Notes under the pieces: model-generated | Databases searched by the model: none | What the model was told of the DNA's origin: nothing | The model's input: the letters and a program-made list of their open reading frames with translations, nothing else | NCBI GenBank assembly: GCA_037074765.1 | Contig: JBAMDO010000450.1 | Span: 1 to 18,297 of the forward strand | From: Mansonella perstans | Taxonomy: Eukaryota; Nematoda; Chromadorea; Rhabditida; Onchocercidae | Reading direction: 5' to 3' | DNA length: 18,297 bases | Made by a program: the position numbers and the translations under genes | Part shown: positions 1 through 10,451 of the stretch, piece by piece | Position numbering within the stretch: position 1 is the first letter of the stretch | Layout of the letters: each line of letters begins with the position of its first letter

Positions 1-83
1 ATATGAATAATACTTATTTAATCCAATAATAATAATAACAGTTCAAGTGAAGAAAAGACCAAAAAATGCTAGTATTGAATGAA

Positions 84-3000
84 TTACAAAGGAGAACAGG
101 CATTCACAAGCCATTCGTATTCTTTTCCTTTGCCTGTTTCCAATAAATAAGGACCAACTTTTTCAAGGCACATAGTATGATAACAATTGAACCATTCAAT
201 CTGCAAGGTATTCAAATTTCGGTAAGAAAAAATTCAGATCAATTCACACTTTTCTTCAGAAAATGGGTACCACAGTTCTTGAGGAATTTAAAATTGATAT
301 GATGACAAGATTTTCATTTAATTTAAGCATAGAAATATTTCTTAAAGGTTTTTATGAATAATCCCGGGACTTTTAGAAATAATCTTGAAATAAACATTTG
401 AAAAAGATTGGCAAGCTAATATGGCTTTTAGAAATTTGGAATCAATTAAAATTTGTTTCTATTTAAGGACAGAAGTGAACATTTATGTACAATGTTAGTA
501 ACAGCTTTAATCTTCTTTCGACAAGACCTTTTGATTTATGTTCAGTTATGTCATTTATTAAAACCAGTTGAAATCATTATTATTCAATTCAAATAAAGAT
601 ACAACGTTCCCAGTTCATAAAAAGTAATCGAACAACAAACTGATTCCACTTCCAAGTTTTAAACTAATTCAAGAGCTGTAAAACGAAAACGAAAGCTCAA
701 GCAATTATTTGACTTTTCATTTCAACTATTGTTGACAATTCTTGAATAATACAGATAGCGTACCTCCGAATAAACCTCGCAGGAATTATCGATTAAATCA
801 ATCAGTTTTAAATTATTATATCCCTCTACTTCTATTAATTTACATTAAAATAATAACTTATCAGTTTCAAGAAATCCTTAGGAAACTGCGCCTGAGAAAT
901 TAAGCATGAAATTTACCTCTTCCGGCGTAAGCAAAGTTTTGTTTACCAAAGACTTCTGTATTGGCACCAAGGTTAATGGTGAAAATGCTAGGAAATTCTC
1001 AGCATTTGAACGCAGTTTATTAGCAGCTATGATCTAAGAAAAACTGCATGATTAAAAGAATTTCCAATTGAATAGAGACGATTAAAGATTAATTAAATTT
1101 TTATTTCCATCTTTATTGCTATTACGGTTGCTCAAATTCTCAACAGGTTAGCATTTGCATAAAAAACAGGGCAGTGACGTTTAGATGTAAAAGAATAAAT
1201 TCTTCCTTTTTCAAAATTTGAAATACATAAAAAGCCATAAGGACTTTCAAATCTAAATCAAATACCCTCTGCTAAACGTCTTTCCCTAATTCAATTTTGA
1301 CCGATTATGAGAAATAAATGTTTCAAAACAATGAATTTTCGAAATTATCCAATCCTAGCAACTTTCGAAAATATCATCCATCAAAACTGACCTCATAACA
1401 ATTTTCAATTCTTATGCCCCATTTGCCTTCCGCGTAAAAACCTGGCTCAATTGTTATCACATGTCCTTTGCGGATTCCACCTTCTTTTTCATATTTACGA
1501 AATGAAATACCAACTGAAAAAAATTTAATTTATGAAAGCACAACAAAAAATGAAAGATCAACTACTGACCCATAAATAAAGACCTATAATTTATTATAAC
1601 CACTCAACCATCAACATGAAATCTTTATTTACCTGGTCCTTCATGTACATTTAAGAAATGTCCAACACCGTGGCCTGTCCCATGCTGAAAGTCTAATCCA
1701 TCATTCCACAGATACTGTCTTGACAATGAATCCATACGTATTCCTAAAAATCTTTGCTGCGATATGGATTCAATAGTGATGAATTGACAATTCTACAGGT
1801 TTCACTAATATCAGTAAATTTATGGATTTAGTAAAATGAACGTAAAATCTAAATAAATATATATGGAACTAAATCGCATTAGGATGCTAGTGATATAGAA
1901 ATTCTCAAATACATGAATTTTACCGTTTACACCATCAGGAAAAATGAGCCTAGCATTAGCAATATGTCCTTTAAGAACCAAAGTAAACATTCTTTGAAAT
2001 TCCATATCCTTATTATCCGCAAAAGCAATTGTTCGCGTTACATCGGTTGTTCCATCGCTATAACTTTCAAAATTTGATTTACTTCTTAACTTAAATATGA
2101 TAGTAGATCATATGTAACTGAAATTATTAAAATTACCGATAATGTCCACCAGAATCGATTAAGAATATGCATGTTTTGGTTAATTGTTGTTTACCCGTTG
2201 CTGGAGTACTTTGATAATGTGGTAAAGCTGCATGTTCATTAATTGCTGCTATTGTTTTGAAACTTAAATCAACAAAAAGAGGTTGTTTGCTGCGAAACTC
2301 GTCCATTTTTTCACCAGCAGCTGCCTGTAAAATACGGCAATATTTCACAACAGATTATTACAGACGATAAAAGATAAATACTAATAATTTAGTGTCTACT
2401 AAGTTGAAATTAGATGAACGTACTTCAGTAATCTTTTTTCCATTAGCAATTTGCTCTTCCAACCAAACCAAATATTCAATTATTGCAGCACTATCACGAA
2501 TCTAAAAAAAGAATAGCAATCCCGAAATTATATTAAAAGAAATAATTATCTGCTTCACAGAAAATCTATCTCGAATTCAACAAACAGTGTACTGTTAAGA
2601 AAAACTTTTTTTTTTAATGTTACGAATCTTAAATTAACTACATTCTGGAGAAATAAATATCAAAATTCTTACAAAACTTCGACCAATATTTTAACCAGTA
2701 AATGAACAAAAATACACAATAAAACACATAATTCTGAAATATTATTTCAATAAGCAAATGATCAATTATGCTTACAGTGTAGAAGCCGTGAACATAAATG
2801 AGTGATCATCACAGCAATCACTGAAACTTTGAACAATATAACCATTCCTGTGAAATATTTAAAACGAAACTTACACTTGATTTCCTCATCCCACTTAATT
2901 CGGTTTCATTCTTTATAGCTTTTATAAACTGAATAGGTGAAACTAATGAAACGCCATCACTTCGTTCAACCAAAGAACCCAATTCATAATTTGTTGAATC

Positions 3001-5888
3001 TGGAATGCAAACCTGTAATAAATACTATTAAATAAGTTATCGCTACGTTGAAGATGAATGGTTACATAAGAAAGTTAATAATAATGGTTCAAGAAAAATG
3101 ACTACAGTTCAAACTCCCAAGAATCTCTACAAGTCTCCGATTTCTTTGTCTCCTGCAAAAAATTATGGATCCAATTTTCTGAATAAAAATTTAGCACTTC
3201 ATTATAGTCAATTTGTAGACGACAATTAATTTCGTTTTAAAGAATCCCCCGTTTTTTTATCATAATTATCCGTTGTTCAGTAGATTTCAGTCCGTTTTAT
3301 TCTTTGTTCTCCATAAACTTTTTTGATGAATCAAACGAAATGAATTATATTTACTTTGTATTGGCCTTTATGGCTTCGAAGCCATTTTCCAATCCATTCA
3401 GCTGCTTCGTTGTATTCATGGATGATAATATTATTAAGATGATTTAATATTTCAGTGTTCAATTTCCGTTTACTGATAAATAAATGCATCTCATCCGGAG
3501 TCATGAAAATTATCGCATAAACAACGGGATTATATGGGATGTCCGAACCACGAATATTCAACAACCCTGAAAATTAAAAAAGTACATACTGCAGGATTAG
3601 AATTCAAATGGTTATTGTTTTTAATGGCAAAAATTCAATATAAAAATCATCTGTTGGTTCAAGTGTGAACTGGTGCAGATTACGACTGTACTGTTACACT
3701 TACAAGCAATATCATCCAAGGCAGTAAAAAACGCTGTATTGCAACCCTTCAAGTGCAATTCGTGCCGTATTTTCTCTATTTTCTTGCTTGTTTCCATTCC
3801 ATGTTCGTTTTCCTTCATGATCAAAATCTGAAATTGAAAGTGTGATGAAAATATGTTGCAGCTAATACTTAGCTTATGTCTGTCACCTGGATCCCAACCT
3901 TTATGTGATTGCCACCTAATTTTCCAACGCCATGTAGACATATATTCAAATCTCAGTTTTTTGCCACTGTGAACTTTCAACGAAGAGTGACAAAAGAGAA
4001 TACATTCCGAGTTTTCAAAACATAATTTGAGCTTTTAGAGGATTTACTTAAACAAATATGTGAAATTTACCTTCCCAAAATGCTCGTCTGGCCTGTTATG
4101 CCAAATATAATCGACTAAATTATCTTTTAAAGGCACCATGGTGACATGAACTTTTTCTAGCATATCCATTGTTCGCAACGTCTCCGCTGACAAATAAGAA
4201 ATCCACAAATTGCAATTTGCACTTGGGAAATTTTTTAAACTATTTTATAAATGCATACAAGTAAATGATATTAATATTTTCATCATGCAAATGACGAATT
4301 CAATAATCCCGTTAAAAAACGAAAAAAGTCACATAAGTTCAAATGACTAAAAATACCATAGGTATACAGCCGCGGATCGAATGCTACTCGACTACCTTTA
4401 TGTAAATTTCGAACCATCCAATCAGTTGCCGAAACTGCGTCTGGAATACCTTCTTTCATCAATTTCCAACCTGGTTCCAATTCAGTTTCTGCCTAAATCC
4501 TGGATAAATTCAGAATAAATTTTTTAGTAACACGGGAATTTTAAAAACAAGTCGATGAAGTTTTAATTTCAGACAAAAAAGCATAATTTTTATATAAACT
4601 AAGTTGTTGTACCTGTATAAAATATCTACCATCAGTCCAAACCATTGCTTCATATAGTGTTACTAATGCAAACGCATTTGAACCAGAAAATCCGGTAAGA
4701 AAACGAACACGAAAATCGCGCTTCGAAATATACTCACTCTGCAAAACATCAACAGCAATAAGACTTATTAGAATAATAAATATCTGTAATTGTGTGATAG
4801 CAGATGAATAACAAGGATATGTTGATAATCCGGGGATTGAAAAATTTCAGGAATATCCAAACTCTAAAATGAGCGAAAAAAATTTATGAAATAAATGATT
4901 TTCATATCTGAAAGGTTATTTGATGACAAGCTACATGAATTAAGCAAGCTGTAAGTTTTAGAATTTATGGAATTCTTTTAAAAAAAAAAGAAATCGAACA
5001 TTCCTTGTTTAAAATATGTCACATCATACTATTGAAGAAGGATACACCATTTAGGTATGAAAAAAAAAAAAAGAATTCGAGAATGATAAGGAATAGAAAA
5101 CGAAATAAAGAACGGAAATAAAGTTCAGAATAGACTAGAGAGAATGGAGGCTTCTCAAAATGGAGACTAGAAAGAATGAAGACTAGAATGGAGACTAGAA
5201 AATGGAGAGAATGGCTTCTAGCATGTGTATACAACATCTATGACTTTAAACAAATTAAACGAGAAAATCTAAGTTTGAACAAAAAAAAACTAATAAATGA
5301 TAAATAAAGCAAAAAGCAAAGGAAAATGGCTTGATATTATTCAGAAGCTTCCAAGTTTCAACAAATATAGCAAGATAATCAATTATTAACTTATTTCAAC
5401 GTTAAATTGATATGATCAACTAAAGTCAAATATTTTCAACCATCCTAATTACCTGTTTAATTTTAGCTAAGTGATACATATGTAACAACTGATAAAATGA
5501 ATCCAATTTTACCAGTATTTCCAGAAATCACTGATATTTGGCACTATACTATGAAATATATGGAATGGAAAAATTTATTACACTGACACTCGTACTTCAA
5601 CCTAATAAAAGCTTCCACTTCCCCTCAATTTATGGAATATTTAATTAATAATTTTTGGAAAAATACAACTAAAACTGCTACCATCAATTATTTATAATTT
5701 CATTTCGTGCAATAAAATTTAAATAGAATTTTGAAAAAAAAACAGCCTAAAAGATTACACACCTGATGAGAATCGGTACCTGGTAACAGATAACAGTCAA
5801 TACTTCCATTAGTATTCTTAATAATATCATCACGTGTGAATAAAGCTCGAAACATCTCCAGCTTTTCATTCTTCACATCATTCGTCAT
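84..5888 (-). CDS. app-1: Xaa-Pro aminopeptidase (aminopeptidase P, cytosolic, M24B)
   Basis: This gene encodes an enzyme that removes an N-terminal residue preceding proline; family members are dimeric two-metal (Mn/Zn) peptidases. Fourteen exons on the minus strand: 5763-5888, 4613-4738, 4357-4492, 4071-4186, 3704-3827, 3355-3566, 2875-3012, 2424-2501, 2137-2324, 1924-2057, 1633-1743, 1392-1513, 917-1033, 84-200. Every junction is GT-AG with matching phase. The sum is 1845 nt, or 614 residues plus TAA, close to the length I recall for Caenorhabditis APP-1 (about 616). Two creatinase-type N-terminal domains (about residues 5-145 and 165-300) include [14 protein letters not shown] and [14 protein letters not shown]; the tryptophan codon is split between exons 5 and 6. 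The pita-bread catalytic domain carries metal ligands D409 and D420 ([16 protein letters not shown]), H484 (HGTGHGVGH), E519 (IEPGFY) and E533 (RIEN), with the conserved ALPHY histidine at 388. No signal peptide or C-terminal anchor is seen, so it should be cytosolic. Intron 1 (1024 bp) holds a minisatellite. I see no defect. Confidence 0.96.
5131..5223. repeat. Purine-rich minisatellite in app-1 intron 1
   Basis: About 93 bp in which the words GGAGACTAGA, AGACTAGA and AGAATGG recur 3 to 5 times in irregular order, flanked by related copies ending in GGCTTCT. One strand is almost purely purine, unlike the surrounding AT-rich intron. No coding role is visible. Confidence 0.6.
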
Positions 5889-5902
5889 ATTTTTCGAAAT
5901 CT
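5889..5902 (-). promoter_or_regulatory. Likely trans-splice acceptor and 5' UTR of app-1
   Basis: On the minus strand the start codon at 5888 is preceded by a 12-nt leader (5889-5900) and an acceptor-like TTATAG ending at 5901, after a T/A-rich tract. In nematodes this layout commonly marks spliced-leader trans-splicing. A 5' UTR intron would look the same, and no spliced-leader RNA gene was found in the window. Confidence 0.5.
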
Positions 5903-7131
5903 ATAATTTAATAAGTAAAAACCGATTAAAAGCAAAAAAAAGAATTGAACTATCCATGATAATAGATGACCATTTAGAATTTAAAAATTTTAATTTGATA
6001 AATATTTCATTACTTTCTATCACTATTTATCTAATTCCAGAATTGATTCGTAATAAAATAATCTTTTATTTGCATCAATTTATTTGTAATTAACAAAAAA
6101 AAAGGAAAAAAAGACAATTCAAAATAAAATGCGTTAAAAATAAAAAAGAAAACAAAAGTGAATCAATTCTGGAATTAAATTAGTTTCCAAAATAGTAATT
6201 GTGGCATAGAAAAAAAGGAAAACGTTAATTAAGTTCAGAAATTTCTTAAAATTTAAATTAAAAGAAATAAGCTATGAAAAGTCGATAAATTACACTTACA
6301 ATTTTGCAATAAGTATTGGATGAACAAGGTATGAGAAGGGTGTGAGAAAAATCACTAACGAACATGAATATAAGATAACGAAATGGAAGGAATGCTACCA
6401 ACAAGGTACCTCATCAACTACACCATTGCTTCAACATTTAAACAGAAAAATCAACAAACAACCAAATCTGCGATGAAAATTGTACTAATGAAAAAAAAAA
6501 AAAAAACTTTTTGGCCCTCCGACCGCGAATCACCGCGTGTGATAAATGACATGTGAAACGGTACCATTTTGGTATCAGGCTGTTGGTTCCATCCCCAGTA
6601 ATGATATTGATGCCTGACCAAGTGATACGGTTAATATCCCAAAATTGGAACCATCACATCCAGATTGATGTGTCATAAGATGCTGTACTGGCACCGTTTT
6701 GATTCCACTCCTAGTAGTGCTTGATAAAGTGATACCATTAGTACCGGGCAAATTCGTACCATTAATGTATGATAAGATGTTGTCATTGATGTCTAACTTG
6801 GTGCTTTTCAAGTTGTTGTTTTGCATGGGTTAAAGGTCATGTTACTGTTTTAGTAATGATAAATGTAGAATCATAAATTTTTTACTAACGATATGACGGT
6901 TCATTTAGATATGTTTATCTAGTTTCCATAATTTATTCGTACAGAGGTTGATAATTTAATTAAGATATTTCGTAATTAAACAGTGTAGCGTAAGTTTAAA
7001 TTGAAAATATAAAAGTACTTGTTATTTAATCATTTATTGTTACTTATGCTGTATTTTTTCTTTTAACTTATCAATATTTTTATGCATAATTTCATTTTTT
7101 GTTCATGAAAACAAACTGATAAACTGTGATA
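5901..7131. other. Head-to-head intergenic region (shared promoter span)
   Basis: About 1.2 kb separates the start codons of app-1 (leftward) and the SNAPC2-like gene (rightward). It must contain both promoters unless one lies further away. It is very AT-rich with several A or T runs, and the GC is higher only in the repeat at 6537-6830. The plus-strand frame at 5836-6093 and the minus-strand frame at 6575-6826 show no family features. No TATA box, tRNA-type internal promoter or other specific site could be singled out. Confidence 0.5.
6537..6830. repeat. Degenerate ~100 bp tandem repeat, GC-richer than its surroundings
   Basis: Related blocks recur at intervals of about 97 to 130 bp. AAGTGATAC is at 6620 and 6727, ATAAGATG at 6675 and 6772, and GGTACCATTTTGGTATC at 6560 resembles GGCACCGTTTTGATTCC at 6690. 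The copies differ by many substitutions and small indels. An 83-codon open frame on the minus strand (6575-6826) crosses the copies, but it is rich in G, T, S and N with no motif, so I treat it as a by-product of repeat composition. Confidence 0.55.
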
Positions 7132-10100
7132 ATGGCTGATAATGATATTGATACGCACAATGAAGCTATCAGCGAACAACAACAACAACAAAAAGCAACC
7201 GTTTCTAAACCACAGCCATCAACATCTAAGATCTCCACTCAGGATGATGAATGTAATAAATCGTCATCAGTTGAAAGTATTATTTTTTTGTTTAAGTTAG
7301 ATTTCATATATTTTAAAAAGATTTTATACCTTTTCTAATAACAGTTATAGGAATAAATCTCTTATAGATAATGATAAACAATTATCTCTGTTTTAAAGTA
7401 ATATTTTAGTATCAAAATGTATTGCAATTAATGCAAACATAGGGACTTTACTGTAAATTTGATATTATATATTAAAATCAATTAATCTAATAAAGACTAC
7501 GTTTAAAAAATAAATATTGTTTCTTTTTTTGTGTGTTTTTTCAGCACGATTAGTTGAAATCCAACAGAAAAAAAATCGTTTTGAACGATTTTTCAGCGAT
7601 CGATCGCGAAAAGTAGCTTGCGCAAAGGAAAATGAACAGGTGAAAAAGCTTTCTTGCAATTTTAAAATTATTCTATCTTTTTTTTTTTTTTATAAAATAA
7701 ACATGGACAAAAAAACGTTGCTCAGTAGGTATGCTTTTAGTACACATTTTAGATTTCGAGTGGAAAATTTGATTTTGGTGATCGAGACGAAAGACCGATT
7801 TATAATATTGCTTTGCCACTTTTGAAAGAGGTAGGAGCATTTAATTTTTTTTATGAAGCCGTTTGTTTTATTTCTAAAATTCATCGGCAAATTATTTATA
7901 AGAGCTTTGTGCAAAATATATTTTTTTTCTTTTTTTCGTAATGCAATCTATAGTTCACTACTTCTATACTAGGATGAAAGCAGGGAATGGACAATTGATG
8001 AGTTAAAGACCTTGCACGATTGTATAAATTCGTAAGTAAATTTTCACGTTTTATTTTACTGTTAATATTAACGATTTTCTGTTCAGTTGACTTTAAATTA
8101 GAGCATCTTTTGTGTAACATTTATAACTTTATTGTTAATCTTCATTTTGACTTGCTTTTTGAAATTCATATGACTTTTCATATGAGCGACATACAAGAAG
8201 TAGGCGTCAAAGTATGATAGTATAATATGTAGTGATTCAGTCTAAAGGTCTATCATTTCTTTTCTGCTAATCGAATATTTTCAAATGCACGGTTTGATTG
8301 CATAGTGTTAATAGTAGTATATATTTGATTTTTTTAAATTTATTTAAATTAAAATATACTAGAAAACATTTCATTTATTGATTGTTGCATGTTATTTAGT
8401 CATGGCATAAATGATAATTGCTTGTTCCATGCAACAAAAGGTATCCCAGACCGTTCATTGGTTGATATACGTGAAAAAATTTCTGGAATTCGTGAGTTAA
8501 TGAGAGTAAGGCACGAGATGCGAGTTGAAGCACGAAAAATTGGGTGGTTGGAGGGAGTTATATTACCTTCTAAAACTAGTGAGGTAATTCTTAACTTTAC
8601 TTTTAATTTAATCTACATTCATGGTCATGTTTAGTAGACCTTTGGCATGATCATTTAATCAAATAATTATACATAATACATATATGAAGTGTTTTTTTTT
8701 TCGAATATGAAGTATCAGAATATTTTTGTGAATCATTTGCTTTACAAAAATAGCATTTAATATATATTATGTTTTATATTTGCTGCACATTGATTTGTTA
8801 CAAAAGTTTATAGCTCAAAGAAACGCTATGATGAATTGTTTCAAATGCCAAAAATTTCTTGTTTAGATCCAGGATTGGTCTAGTGCTGTCCACGTTATTC
8901 AGAATCGAAAGCGACGAATCAATGATTATACTGATTCAGCTCTGCTAGTGAATTTTTTTTTTTGAAAATATTTGCTTTTACTAGTGTCCTGTCATCCTCA
9001 TTTTTCTTGAATATATTGAATGCATTATTTTTGTGGAAATTAATTTTAATATAAGCAAAACAACAGAGTTATTGCAATATTATTATCGTTTAAGGACATT
9101 GGAGTTTTTTTTTTTAGCACTGACCATAAAATTATATTGAAGAAGGTAGTATTACATCATTTGCTAAAAAACTTTTATGCCTCGTAAACTATATAAACTA
9201 AAATTGATTACAGTTTTGGCTGCTATTTTTCGAAATTTCTCACATATATCGAATATGGCCCTTTCAATTAAATATTTTTCCTACAGAATAGTTAAGATGC
9301 AGAATTTTACATGAAACATCAATAAAAGAGTATTGATTTCAGGATTATTTTGCACAGGAAGTCAAATGTCGACCGGCATCTGTGAATACTAGGAAATATT
9401 TTAGGGTGACCGATTCATCGTCTGCTCGGGGTGCTAACAAAAAACAAATGGTTGACTGTGCCGATTATTATCGTTTCCTGCAGACATGTCTTTTAAAAAC
9501 GGCAACATTGGCTTGTAAACCTTTTGGTTAGTTCTTAATTCTGTTTACAATACTTCGATTTAAAATAGCTTTAATAAAACCATTATTTTGCCAAATTCAA
9601 GTTGATGGACATAGATGTTTTTAGGTATAGATGACAGGTCAAAATAGGCTGATGTCCAAGTATGCCAGAGTAAACAAATATATTACGGTTATGCATCAAG
9701 ATGATTGGGTTTTAGTAATTTTACTGATGAATGTTCACTTTTATCTACTCTTAATGATTGCGTGCTGTTTGACTGGGAATCATTACGGATGGTTTTTTTA
9801 TGTTTCCAAAGTGACAGCTCCGAGGTAACAAACAGCTTTTATTTTCTTATCAGAACTAACTATCTTGTTAACTGTTCATTTTCCATTCCGGTTTTCAATT
9901 TTTCAAGGTAATCAAACATTTGCATGTAAATCTGCTATTCACATTGCAGATTCTGCCATAATTTTGAACATCTTAGAAGAGATCCAGAAAGAAGTTGATG
10001 ATCCAAAGCACGAGAAAAGACGACGAATGTTAGCTGGGATGTTTCGAGAAATACAGAGCGGTGATTTATCTGATTACGATTTTCGAGATATAGTTAGCAA

Positions 10101-10185
10101 TGATGATATGTTGTGTGTACAGCTGAATCCATTAGGTTTGATGCGTGAAATGTTGAAAATAAGTAATGAACAGTGCTGGTGCTAG
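7132..10185 (+). CDS. SNAPC2-like, SANT/Myb-domain snRNA-activating complex subunit
   Basis: Probable nuclear transcription factor subunit. Eight exons: 7132-7276, 7545-7639, 7753-7830, 7973-8031, 8400-8583, 8867-8947, 9343-9526, 9908-10185. All junctions are GT-AG and keep frame, giving 1104 nt, or 367 residues and TAG. Residues 1-48 are polar with a run of five glutamines. Residues about 107-165 look SANT/Myb-like: EWTIDELKTLHDCINSHG is followed by GIPDRSLVDIREKI. A basic stretch, RKRRIND, lies near residue 204. The C-terminus contains ADSAIILNILEEI (289-301) and LCVQLNPLGLMREML (344-358). These pieces, in the same order, resemble human SNAPC2 as I remember it: WSAREKRQL, GRSEAEIR, ESAVVLDLL and a late LNPF-x-PLELL segment. 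SNAPc drives snRNA transcription and, in nematodes, spliced-leader RNA transcription. In Caenorhabditis the SANT protein TOFU-5 works with SNPC-4 at piRNA genes; kinship with it is a guess. The exon structure is well supported; the name is provisional. Confidence 0.68.
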
Positions 10186-10331
10186 ACGTATTGTAGTTTA
10201 ACTTTTATCCTTTCAGTACACAAAATTGTTGTCAGTTTTAGTTTATATAATTTGATTTGCTAAAAGTGAACACAGTATTGATTGTAATAATTTACTCATT
10301 TAGAATGCTCTAGAAGAATCGTTTTTTTTTT

Positions 10332-10337
10332 TTTATT
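10332..10337 (-). terminator. Polyadenylation signal AATAAA of the converging minus-strand gene
   Basis: Read on the minus strand, AATAAA lies 115 bp beyond the stop codon at 10452, inside the 3' UTR of the opposing gene. The two 3' UTRs would therefore overlap antisense by about 100 bp. It is next to a T run, which lowers the specificity of the match. Confidence 0.4.
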
Positions 10338-10425
10338 TTGTTTAAGTTGAAGGTAATTCAAAATATGAAATAACACTATCCAAATATATACACTTTTATG
10401 GACGAGGGAATTTGTGATTATAGAA

Positions 10426-10431
10426 AATAAA
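10426..10431 (+). terminator. Polyadenylation signal AATAAA of the SNAPC2-like gene
   Basis: A canonical AATAAA lies 241 bp after the stop codon at 10185 and 20 bp before the stop codon of the converging minus-strand gene. It is a hexamer match only; the cleavage site is not visible. Confidence 0.5.
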
Positions 10432-10451
10432 ACTGAAATAATAATAATTAT

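Noticed and set aside
5019..5237. 72-codon minus-strand frame rich in L, F and S
   Set aside because: It is generated by the antisense of the purine minisatellite and A runs inside app-1 intron 1.
7517..7825. 102-codon plus-strand frame reading through exon 2 of the SNAPC2-like gene
   Set aside because: Only the part at 7545-7639 is coding. The rest reads intron, and the exon at 7753-7830 is used in another frame that fits both neighbours.
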